A program made the translations under genes and the position numbers. The notes beneath the pieces were generated by a model. That model saw nothing but the letters and a program-made list of their open reading frames with translations. It was not told the DNA's origin and did no database searches. Below, one piece after another: positions 6,609-11,989 of a DNA stretch of 11,989 nucleotides. This stretch comes from Thermoleophilaceae bacterium (GTDB lineage Bacteria > Actinomycetota > Thermoleophilia > Solirubrobacterales > Thermoleophilaceae). The stretch is from assembly GCA_013695885.1 (NCBI GenBank), contig JACCZP010000030.1:1-11989 (forward strand), read 5' to 3'. Numbering within the stretch: position 1 is the stretch's first letter; every line of letters begins with the position of its first letter.

Positions 6609-8066
6609 CTACTCGACGAGCCTTACCTCGAACGGGGGTAGGGAGATGTCGCCGGCCCCGCCCAGCAGCCCGAGGATGCGGGCGACGTACGCGCGCGTCT
6701 CCGCGTACGGCGGGATCCCGCCGTACCGCGCCACGGCGCCGGGACCGGCGTTGTAGGCGGCGAGGGCGAGCGCCGCGCTCCCGAATCGCCGGAGCAGCTC
6801 ACTCATCATGCGCGCCTGGGCGTTGATCGCGGCCTCGGCGTCGAACGGGTTTCGCAGCCCGTACGCGCGGGCCGTGCCCGGCATGAACTGGGCGATGCCG
6901 AGCGCACCGGCCGGGCTGCGAGCGAACGGGTTGAAATTGGACTCGGCGTAGAGCTGCGCCGCGAGCAGGTTCATCGGCACGTTGTGCCTCAGAGCCGCTC
7001 GCGTGATCGCGTCGCGATAGCGCTCGGGGACGAAGGACGGAAGCCGGTGGTGGACTCGGTCGTGATCGCCGTCCGGCGGCTCCCAGGCCCCCTTCTCGTA
7101 CTGGGCGGGCACATCACGGGGGTTCTTTCCGTAGCCGTAGTGCCAGGGCTCCCAGGCGTAACGGTGGATGAAGCCGAAGCGGCGGTGATTTCGCTTCAGC
7201 CACCCGTACGCCGCGGGCGGCGCGAGGTCGAGCTCGGTGGCGTAGCGGTGCAGGCTCGTGCCCGGCGGGGCTACCCACCGCGGATTCGGGTTGGCCGCGA
7301 ACAGCCTGCGCTGCTCGGCGTCCGAGCGGAACGCGCTGTTGATGCCCAGGGTGATGCCGTCCGCTCGGGCAGCCGCGGCCATGCGGTCGAAGGCCTGGGC
7401 GACGTCCGGACGCATGGGCTTCCCCATCCGGCAGGCCAGGGGGCCGCTATACCCGCCACCCGAGGCGACAGAGGCGCAGCCTCCGCTGCCTCCTCCGAGC
7501 GAGGCACCGGCCGACGCGGGTGGGGCAAGCTCCGCGGTCGCTCGTGCCCGAACGGGGACCGATGCTCCCCGCCCGGTCCCCGGCCCGGTGCCGAGCCGCA
7601 CCCCGGCCGAGCCGTGGACGGCGGTGGTCACCCGGGTCGGAGCGAAGGACCTTCGCTCCGGGAACGAGACGTCGGAGGGCGCGAGCGTCACTCCGTTGGC
7701 TCGTGCGCCCCTGACGGCGGCGGTGCGGGCGCGGGCGAGGTACTCCGTTCGTGAGAGGTGGCGCGGATTCGGCACGCCGGGGCGCAGATAAGGCGCGGCG
7801 AACAGCCGCGGGTAGGCATCCCGCATCGCTCGCGCGCCCGAGACCGCGGCCAGGTCCGCGGCACGCTGGTGGCTGCTCCTCGCGCCCAGGGCCTGCCCGA
7901 AGGCGCCGAGAACGAGGGTGCCGAGGACTATCGCCCCGGCGATACCGAGCAGGAGCACGAGCGACTGGCCCGACTCGCACCGGAGACGGGGGCCGGCTCG
8001 GCGGAGGAGCTCCACACCCGAGGAGGCACCGGCGGTTCTCGCGGCTCGCCTCAGGCTCAGTGCCAT
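6609..8066 (-). CDS. TadG-like anchor fused to VanY D,D-carboxypeptidase and SLT lytic transglycosylase
   Basis: A 485-residue membrane-anchored cell-wall enzyme with three parts. Residues 31-80 resemble the TadE/TadG-like anchor: ESGQS, a hydrophobic span (about 36-60), then HQRAADLAAVSGARA, the usual (Q)-x-AADAAALAGA helix. A Gly/Ala/Pro-rich linker with C197 and C212 follows. Residues about 215-315 are a VanY-type zinc peptidase: NSAFRSDAEQRRLF, SLHRYATELD (ligands H273 and D280, with the family's usual Gly replaced by A276) and EPWHYGYG (E306, H309). Residues about 350-465 are an SLT lytic transglycosylase: catalytic E375 in YAESNFNPFA, GALGIAQFMPGTA, AAYNAGPGAV. It should trim stem peptides and cleave glycan strands outside the membrane. 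The ATG, with GAGGGG 5 bases ahead, overlaps the upstream CpaE-like gene by 10 bases. Context implies that it opens the wall for a Tad-type apparatus. Confidence 0.88.
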   Translation of the reverse strand: MALSLRRAARTAGASSGVELLRRAGPRLRCESGQSLVLLLGIAGAIVLGTLVLGAFGQALGARSSHQRAADLAAVSGARAMRDAYPRLFAAPYLRPGVPNPRHLSRTEYLARARTAAVRGARANGVTLAPSDVSFPERRSFAPTRVTTAVHGSAGVRLGTGPGTGRGASVPVRARATAELAPPASAGASLGGGSGGCASVASGGGYSGPLACRMGKPMRPDVAQAFDRMAAAARADGITLGINSAFRSDAEQRRLFAANPNPRWVAPPGTSLHRYATELDLAPPAAYGWLKRNHRRFGFIHRYAWEPWHYGYGKNPRDVPAQYEKGAWEPPDGDHDRVHHRLPSFVPERYRDAITRAALRHNVPMNLLAAQLYAESNFNPFARSPAGALGIAQFMPGTARAYGLRNPFDAEAAINAQARMMSELLRRFGSAALALAAYNAGPGAVARYGGIPPYAETRAYVARILGLLGGAGDISLPPFEVRLVE

Positions 8067-9154
8067 AGCGACCCCTCGAGCGCGGCGGCCAGCTCGCCGA
8101 CCGCCAGTCCGATCTCGCCGCGAGCCTCGCGACCGGTAGCCGCCCGGCGGGCGGCGAGCCTCGACTCGGGCAGGACGACGTCGGCGCGGCCATCCCAGCG
8201 CGCGTCCTCTAGCGCCCGGTCAAGGACCACGGTGGGCTCGGGTGCAGAGCGGGCGATCGATTGGGCGACGACCTCGGCCAGGGCGGGCTCGACTTCGGGA
8301 GATGCCACCAGCAGGACGTGGTCGGCCACCGAGAGCGCAGCGTCGGGAGGCACACCGTGACCGACGTCGAGGATCAGCGGAGCGAGGTACGTAGCCGCGA
8401 TGGACAGCGGCGAATGCACCTCCGAGTCGACCAGGCACAGCCGCCCCGCCGCCCGCACGGGCTCGAGAGACCTCGCGCCGAGACCGCGGGCGAGCCGGGC
8501 CGCTCCCGGCATCCTCAGCGCACCCGCCCCCCGTGGGGCGACGGTGGAGATGATCGCGGCACCCTCCGGATCGCGAGCGGCAAGGGCGGCGGCCACCCAT
8601 CTCGCAACGGTGCTCGCTCCGCAACGTGGCGCCAGGCCGACCACCGCGACGACCGGGCGGGGAGGCGGCGAGACGTCGGAGATCGGCCCGTCGACCGGCT
8701 CGATCTCGGCGTCGAAGCCCTCGATGTCGACGTCGGTCATGGTGTCCCGCTCGCCGGCGTCGAGAGACCTGGGGCCCGCGGGGAAGGCGCTGGATGTGTT
8801 CCCAGCTCCGTGGCCCGGCTCGGTGCCTCCCGCCGCCCCGTCGTCCATCGCCACGACCGGATCGGGGGCGCCGGACGTGCGATAAGCGGACGCGTCGGCC
8901 TGCGCCGACGGCTCCCACGGCTCGAGCAATCCCTCGATCGCCGGTGGAGGCGCGGACGCATCGAGCCCGGGTGAGTCCGCTACCGGGCCTGAGCGCCTGA
9001 GCGAGTCCTCATGGTCCGGCTCGCCTATCGTCGGCAGGGAGTCGGCCGGCGCCCTGCGGTACGCCTCTCCCGGCTCGATCACCCAGCCGCGGGGCCGATC
9101 CACGACCATCGACACGCGACCGCGGGTGGTGGAGGTGCTCGACGACGGCGTCAT
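8057..9154 (-). CDS. CpaE/ParA-like P-loop protein with disordered N-terminus
   Basis: 365 residues. The first ~165 are rich in Pro, Ala, Asp, Glu and Ser and look disordered. The rest resembles the SIMIBI (MinD/ParA/CpaE) fold: VVAVVGLAPRCGASTVA (168-184) at the P-loop position, LILDVGHG (260-267) as a Walker-B-like strand, then ADHVLLVASPEVEPAL (277-291) as the usual switch-region segment. The P-loop reads CGAST where active ATPases have G-K-S/T, so the key lysine is missing, as in some CpaE-like proteins. TadZ/CpaE proteins place Tad pilus machinery at a cell site, and that role is inferred here. The start ATG at 9154 overlaps the upstream pseudopilin stop by 4 bases (ATGA), and the stop overlaps the TadG-peptidase ATG by 10. 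Family membership is moderately sure; nucleotide binding is doubtful. Confidence 0.72.
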   Translation of the reverse strand: MTPSSSTSTTRGRVSMVVDRPRGWVIEPGEAYRRAPADSLPTIGEPDHEDSLRRSGPVADSPGLDASAPPPAIEGLLEPWEPSAQADASAYRTSGAPDPVVAMDDGAAGGTEPGHGAGNTSSAFPAGPRSLDAGERDTMTDVDIEGFDAEIEPVDGPISDVSPPPRPVVAVVGLAPRCGASTVARWVAAALAARDPEGAAIISTVAPRGAGALRMPGAARLARGLGARSLEPVRAAGRLCLVDSEVHSPLSIAATYLAPLILDVGHGVPPDAALSVADHVLLVASPEVEPALAEVVAQSIARSAPEPTVVLDRALEDARWDGRADVVLPESRLAARRAATGREARGEIGLAVGELAAALEGSLWH

Positions 9155-9510
9155 CCCGCCACCGCCGCGGCCGCCCGGACCTCGAGCCGCCGGGCGATCG
9201 AGTCGATCGGCGTGGGGGGCCTCAACCACACCTCGACCCGGCGCCCGGAGACCCTGATGCGGACGTCTGCGCGAGACGCCTCGGGCAGCGCGTCGCGAGC
9301 CCCGGAGCGTCCGTCCCGCCCGGCGGCGAGCGCGAGGGCCCCGGCCTCGGCCGCGTTGCCGGCCAGCACCGCGGCGTAGCCCACGGCGAGGACGTGGAAG
9401 CAGACAATCCCGAGCACGAGCATCGCGGGCAGTCCACCGAGCAGCTCGATGCTCGCCTGACCACGCTCGCCGAGGACGGCGGAGCACCTGGCGCGGACCC
9501 TCCCGCTCAT
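9151..9510 (-). CDS. TadE-like pseudopilin (second)
   Basis: 119-residue minor-pilin-like protein. A basic leader ends at G17. Then comes QASIE, with Glu at position +5 of the mature protein as in Flp/TadE substrates of the TadV prepilin peptidase, and a hydrophobic helix (about 23-51) leading into GNAAEAGALALAAG. The C-terminal half is short and soluble, ending in a strand-rich RVSGRRVEVWLRPPTP region. TadE-family proteins are thought to act as minor pseudopilins of Flp/Tad pili, anchored in the membrane with the soluble part outside. The ATG at 9510 overlaps the previous gene's stop by 4 bases and has GGAG 7 bases ahead. The stop overlaps the CpaE-like gene by 4. It is clearly different from its upstream TadE neighbour, so the two are not a recent duplication. 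Confidence 0.82.
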   Translation of the reverse strand: MSGRVRARCSAVLGERGQASIELLGGLPAMLVLGIVCFHVLAVGYAAVLAGNAAEAGALALAAGRDGRSGARDALPEASRADVRIRVSGRRVEVWLRPPTPIDSIARRLEVRAAAAVAG

Positions 9511-9896
9511 CGCTCGGCTCCGAGGGAGGCCGTGGCGGAGACCGGAATCGAGGTGCTCCAGCGATGGGCGAGCATGGGCATCAGCACCGTGACCCGGGCG
9601 CCACCGTCGCTCTGGGCGTCGACCTCCAAGCCGGTCTCCAGGTAGTCGGGCAACAGGCTCCGCGCGGCGCTCTCGCCGTCCTTCCCGACCACCTCGGCGC
9701 GCGCCGCCGCCCGTGCGGCCTGGGCGCACTGCCAAGCCGTGTGCCCCGCGAGCGCGAGCTGCCAGACCACCGCTCCGACCACGAACACGAACGGCACCAC
9801 GGCGAGCGTCTCGACCGACGCCTGACCGAGCTGCCCCCGCCATCGGCGCGAGGGGACGACCGGTCGAGGGTGGTCCTCTGGGTGGCGTTCGGGCAT
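9507..9896 (-). CDS. TadE-like pseudopilin (first)
   Basis: 129-residue protein with a Pro/Arg/His-rich leader, then GQASVE (24-29), the cleavage motif with Glu at +5, and a hydrophobic helix at about 30-51. An Ala-rich segment of TadE type follows (QCAQAARAAARAEVVG), then a soluble C-terminal domain of about 55 residues. The role is inferred to be a minor pseudopilin of a Tad/Flp apparatus. First gene of the four-gene overlapping unit. The frame is open up to a TTG at 9932, but I chose the ATG at 9896 because it is the first standard start before the leader; a GTG at 9905 is also possible. None has a good ribosome site. I see no convincing promoter in the 87 bases upstream, so how the unit is transcribed remains open. 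Confidence 0.8.
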   Translation of the reverse strand: MPERHPEDHPRPVVPSRRWRGQLGQASVETLAVVPFVFVVGAVVWQLALAGHTAWQCAQAARAAARAEVVGKDGESAARSLLPDYLETGLEVDAQSDGGARVTVLMPMLAHRWSTSIPVSATASLGAER

Positions 9897-9983
9897 GGTC
9901 GCCACGATGGCGCCACCCGCGTGACGACACAACGAGCGTGACCTACAGAGCAGTGACGGTGGGGCTACAAGTCGGTGAAGCTC

Positions 9984-10334
9984 CTAATACCGGCTGGCGA
10001 ACACCCGGAACACCGCGAACGAGGCCAGCCCGAGCAGCGCGATCCACGCGAGCACGCCCAGCCCGCCGAAGGAGAACAGGCGGGGCGTGGCGGCGAACAC
10101 GAGGAAGGCGAGCCCGACCGCTGCGTAGAAGATCAGGCGGCGGCGGTCGTCCATGGCGTCGAGGGTGAAGGTGCGGTGCTCGCGGTAGAGGCGGTAGCCG
10201 AAGACGCCGATGGCCGCGAAGAACGCCATGGTGAGGACGGTCAGCACGATGTCGAGGGCCGGCCCCCCGCCCGGGGCCGCGGTCAGCGCCAGCGCGATCA
10301 GCCCGACGATCGCGATGTTGCGCGCGGTCTTCAC
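9984..10334 (-). CDS. Small four-span membrane protein of unknown function
   Basis: I do not recognise a family. The 116-residue product has about four hydrophobic segments (roughly 6-20, 26-48, 68-83, 90-111) and a charged loop between the second and third (RLYREHRTFTLDAMDDRRR), which by the positive-inside rule should be cytoplasmic. Third codon positions are strongly G/C. The frame is open 28 codons further upstream, but I chose the GTG at 10334 because the hydrophobic protein begins there and a TAAGGT hexamer lies 7 bases ahead. That hexamer can be read as a leaderless -10 box or, less likely, as part of a ribosome site. It follows uppP by 93 bases and precedes the pilus unit. The function cannot be deduced from context. 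Confidence 0.68.
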   Translation of the reverse strand: MKTARNIAIVGLIALALTAAPGGGPALDIVLTVLTMAFFAAIGVFGYRLYREHRTFTLDAMDDRRRLIFYAAVGLAFLVFAATPRLFSFGGLGVLAWIALLGLASFAVFRVFASRY

Positions 10335-10341
10335 GCCTCCG

Positions 10342-10347
10342 ACCTTA
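10342..10347 (-). promoter_or_regulatory. -10-like box before the four-span membrane protein
   Basis: TAAGGT (TANNNT) on the minus strand ends exactly 7 bases before the GTG at 10334, the same geometry as at uvrC and at the gene starting at 11881. A GGAGG also lies in the spacer, but only one base from the GTG, too close to act normally. No clear -35. Confidence 0.4.
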
Positions 10348-10427
10348 GGCGCCCGGCTCGCCTGCGGGACCCGGGCACGGACGCTCGGCGCCGGCCTGCC
10401 ACGGGGTGCACGCCCCACCCCGCCCGG

Positions 10428-11252
10428 TCACCGAATGACCCCGCCCAGCGCGAGTCCAAGCACCAGTAGGCCGAGCGCCACCCGGTAGACCACGAACACT
10501 CCCGTCGAGTGAGTCGCCAGGAAGCGCAGGAGGAAGGCGATCGACGCGTAGCCCACCACGAAGGCGAGCACTGTGGCCACGACGAGCGCGACGAGCCCGG
10601 TCTCGCGTCCCTCGGTCCCGTCGAGTATCGAGAAGAGCTGGAAGACGCCCGAGAGCACCACCGCCGGCACCGACAGCAGGAACGAGAAGCGCGCCGCGGT
10701 GGGGCGGTCGAGACCGAGGAAGAGGCCGGCGGTGATCGTGGCCCCAGACCGCGACACCCCGGGCACCAGGGCCAGCGCCTGCGCGAAGCCCACCACCACC
10801 CCGTCGCGGGCGCCGAGCGACTCCATGCCCCTCAGCCGTGTCCCCAACCGCTCGGCGAGGAGCAGCACCAGGCCGAGCCCGATGAGCGCGGCCGAGATCA
10901 GGTAGAGGTTGCGGGCGACGGTCTCGATCGGCTCCTCGAACGCGAGCCCCAGCACCGCGATCGGGGCCGTGCCGAGGACGATGTACCAGCCGAGCCGCGC
11001 ATCGAGCGACCGGCGCGCGCGTGGAGCGCGCAGCGACCGAAGCCACGCGCGAGCGATCCGGGCGAGGTCCTCGCGGAAGTACACGAGGACGGCGGCCACC
11101 GTGCCGAGTTGGGTGACGGCGGTGAACGCGGCGCCCGGGTCGGGCCAGCCCACGAAGGCCGGGATGACGCGCAGGTGAGCGGTGCTCGAGATCGGCAGGA
11201 ACTCCGTGAGGCCCTGGACGACCCCGAGCACGATGGCCTCGAGGAGCGACAC
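10428..11252 (-). CDS. uppP: Undecaprenyl-diphosphatase (BacA/UppP family)
   Basis: Integral membrane enzyme that dephosphorylates undecaprenyl diphosphate, recycling the lipid carrier for peptidoglycan and other wall polymers; it can confer bacitracin resistance. The 274-residue length is typical. The two family signatures are present: QGLTEFLPISSTAHL (13-27) with the catalytic Glu, and PGVSRSGATITAGL (164-177) with the essential Arg (R168). Several hydrophobic helices span the rest. The frame is open about 113 codons upstream through the ppa region, but homology starts at VSLLEAIVLG. I therefore chose the GTG at 11252. It has no ribosome site, but a TAGCCT box lies 10 bases ahead. It lies 56 bases after ppa on the same strand. 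The pairing is logical: one enzyme makes undecaprenyl phosphate available, the other removes pyrophosphate. Confidence 0.95.
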   Translation of the reverse strand: MSLLEAIVLGVVQGLTEFLPISSTAHLRVIPAFVGWPDPGAAFTAVTQLGTVAAVLVYFREDLARIARAWLRSLRAPRARRSLDARLGWYIVLGTAPIAVLGLAFEEPIETVARNLYLISAALIGLGLVLLLAERLGTRLRGMESLGARDGVVVGFAQALALVPGVSRSGATITAGLFLGLDRPTAARFSFLLSVPAVVLSGVFQLFSILDGTEGRETGLVALVVATVLAFVVGYASIAFLLRFLATHSTGVFVVYRVALGLLVLGLALGGVIR

Positions 11253-11262
11253 GCGGGGCGGG

Positions 11263-11268
11263 AGGCTA
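11263..11268 (-). promoter_or_regulatory. -10-like box before uppP
   Basis: TAGCCT (TANNNT) on the minus strand, 10 bases before the uppP GTG, would give a leader of only 2-4 bases. No -35 match and no Shine-Dalgarno. The other content of the 56-base ppa-uppP spacer is a 6-bp GCCGGC inverted repeat (11272-11291) without a T-run. Confidence 0.3.
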
Positions 11269-11308
11269 GAAGCCGGCGACGCCCGGCCGGCGGTCCCGTC
11301 CCGAGGCG

Positions 11309-11815
11309 CTAGGCCTCCTCGCGCTCGCGGAAGCGCCGGCGGGAGGCCTCGATCTCCTCCCAGGCGTCCTCGCGCGTGAACCAGCCCTCGACCGTGGTCG
11401 TCTTCTGCTCGAGGTCCTTGTAGACCGAGAAGAAGTGGGCGATCTCGTCGGCGAGCTGCTTGGGCAGGTCCTCGACGGCCTCGAGGTGGCTCCAGTCCGG
11501 GTCGTCCACGGGCACGCAGAGGACCTTGTGGTCGGGCCCCTTCTCGTCGGCCATCCTGAACAGCGCGATCGGCTTGGCCTCGATCAGGCAACCGGGGAAC
11601 GTGGGCTCAGAGACGCAGACCAGCACGTCGAGGGGGTCCTCGTCCTCGGCCCAGGTCGCGGGCAGGAACCCGTAGTCCGTGGGGTAGACGATCGAGGAGA
11701 ACAGCAGGCGGTCGAGCTTGATCGCGCCGAGCTCCTCGTCCCACTCGTACTTGTTGCGGCTCCCCTTCGGGATCTCGATGGTGCAGACGACGGACGTGTT
11801 CTCGTCGTCGGCCAC
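11309..11815 (-). CDS. ppa: Inorganic pyrophosphatase, family I
   Basis: Soluble Mg2+-dependent enzyme that hydrolyses pyrophosphate to phosphate, pulling biosynthetic reactions forward. The 168-residue length fits the bacterial family I enzyme. Visible motifs are EIPKGSRNKYE (14-24), YPTDYGF (44-50), the signature DEDPLD (58-63) with the metal-binding aspartates, EPTFPGCLI (70-78), and DHKVLCVPVDDP (95-106). The C-terminal KDLEQKTTTVEGW is also typical. The start is a GTG at 11815. The nearest GGAGGT is 15 bases away, too far for normal initiation, while a TAGGGT box 10 bases upstream suggests a near-leaderless transcript. It diverges from the gene at 11881, leaving a 65-base spacer, and is followed by uppP. 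Confidence 0.96.
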   Translation of the reverse strand: MADDENTSVVCTIEIPKGSRNKYEWDEELGAIKLDRLLFSSIVYPTDYGFLPATWAEDEDPLDVLVCVSEPTFPGCLIEAKPIALFRMADEKGPDHKVLCVPVDDPDWSHLEAVEDLPKQLADEIAHFFSVYKDLEQKTTTVEGWFTREDAWEEIEASRRRFREREEA

Positions 11816-11825
11816 CGCAGGCGTG

Positions 11826-11831
11826 ACCCTA
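11826..11831 (-). promoter_or_regulatory. -10-like box before ppa
   Basis: TAGGGT (TANNNT) on the minus strand ends 10 bases before the ppa GTG, the same spacing as the uppP box. It shares the 65-base divergent spacer with the plus-strand TACGAT box at 11868. No clear -35. Confidence 0.35.
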
Positions 11832-11867
11832 CCTCCCCGACGAGCCGTCCGGTCGCCGGCCGCTCGA

Positions 11868-11873
11868 TACGAT
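11868..11873 (+). promoter_or_regulatory. -10-like box of the gene at 11881 (leaderless)
   Basis: TACGAT (TANNNT, close to TATAAT) ends exactly 7 bases before the ATG at 11881. That places the transcription start at or next to the A of the ATG. There is no Shine-Dalgarno, which agrees with a leaderless mRNA. No good -35. Confidence 0.45.
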
Positions 11874-11880
11874 CGTCGCG

Positions 11881-11989
11881 ATGCGCGGCTCCCGTCTCGC
11901 CCTCGCCGGCCTCCTGGCCCTGATCCTCGCCCTCGCCCTCGCGGCTCCCGCGCTCGCGGCGGACAACGGGGAGGGCCTCCTCGGCGAGA
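11881..11989 (+). CDS. Secreted or membrane protein with signal peptide, N-terminal fragment
   Basis: Only the first 36 codons are in the window and the gene runs off the right edge. The product starts MRGSR, followed by a long Leu/Ala hydrophobic core (about 6-22) and APALA-AD, a good signal-peptidase I site after residue 27, then DNGEGLLGE. The protein is therefore exported, or begins with a cleaved signal ahead of a membrane domain. The core is built partly from repeated CTCGCC codons. It diverges from ppa, and the ATG has a TACGAT box 7 bases upstream. No family can be named from this fragment. Confidence 0.62.
   Translation, partial: MRGSRLALAGLLALILALALAAPALAADNGEGLLGE

Noticed and set aside
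6595..6612. Tandem 9-base repeat AGGACCTAC x2 at the end of the wall-hydrolase gene
   Set aside because: Only two copies. An 8-base part recurs upstream of the first pseudopilin (about 9940-9947), but this is too short to separate from chance and suggests no att site or operator.
8261..8974. Plus-strand frame of 237 codons opposite the CpaE-like gene
   Set aside because: Antisense shadow, with no motif or ribosome site. The minus-strand gene fits its neighbours by 4- and 10-base overlaps.
11272..11291. GCCGGC inverted repeat between ppa and uppP as a terminator
   Set aside because: Only 6 bp, made of a self-complementary hexamer that is common in such GC-rich DNA, with no T-run on the minus strand.
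1..11989. CRISPR array, tRNA or rRNA genes, transposases, phage genes
   Set aside because: I looked for regular repeats, cloverleaf-like segments and transposase or integrase motifs on both strands and saw none. The whole window is filled by compact genes of uniform composition.

Overview
The window is very GC-rich (about 70% by eye) with strong G/C preference at third codon positions. Gene content and order (uvrC-rapZ beside gap-pgk-tpiA-gpmI, a monomer-type inorganic pyrophosphatase, UppP, and Tad-type pilus components) point to an actinomycetote. A deep branch such as Thermoleophilia is my guess, but the sequence alone does not prove it. There are thirteen protein genes (eleven complete, two cut by the window edges), no RNA gene, no CRISPR array and no insertion sequence. 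Genes are tightly packed, and no gene-free stretch exceeds about 105 bases.

Left block, minus strand, transcribed from 6171 down to 1: uvrC (DNA repair), rapZ (P-loop/RNA-binding regulator), then the lower-glycolysis cluster gap, pgk, tpiA, gpmI. Pgk/tpiA and tpiA/gpmI overlap by 8 and 4 bases. A 9-bp stem-loop lies between gap and pgk. A promoter reading TCGAAA-17-TATCCT sits 7 bases before the uvrC GTG, which suggests a leaderless mRNA. The yvcK and whiA genes that usually separate rapZ from gap in Gram-positives are absent here. A small single-span membrane protein gene of unknown role (6267-6503, plus strand) diverges from uvrC.

Middle block, minus strand, 9896 down to 6609: a four-gene unit in which every gene overlaps the next by 4 to 10 bases. 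It encodes two TadE-like pseudopilins with GQAS(V/I)E processing sites, a CpaE/ParA-like protein with a lysine-less P-loop and a long disordered N-terminus, and a remarkable 485-residue protein. That last protein joins a TadG-like membrane anchor to a VanY-type D,D-carboxypeptidase and an SLT lytic transglycosylase. No TadA motor, TadB/C platform or TadV peptidase is present in the window. I read the unit as an accessory module that couples a Tad/Flp-type pilus or secretion apparatus to local peptidoglycan remodelling. This is the most interesting content of the window.

Right block, minus strand: inorganic pyrophosphatase (ppa), undecaprenyl-diphosphatase (uppP) and a small four-span membrane protein. 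A divergent secreted or membrane protein gene (plus strand, from 11881) runs off the right end. Several start codons here have a TANNNT -10-like hexamer exactly 7 bases (or 10 bases) upstream and no usable Shine-Dalgarno at normal spacing, so leaderless transcripts may be common in this organism.
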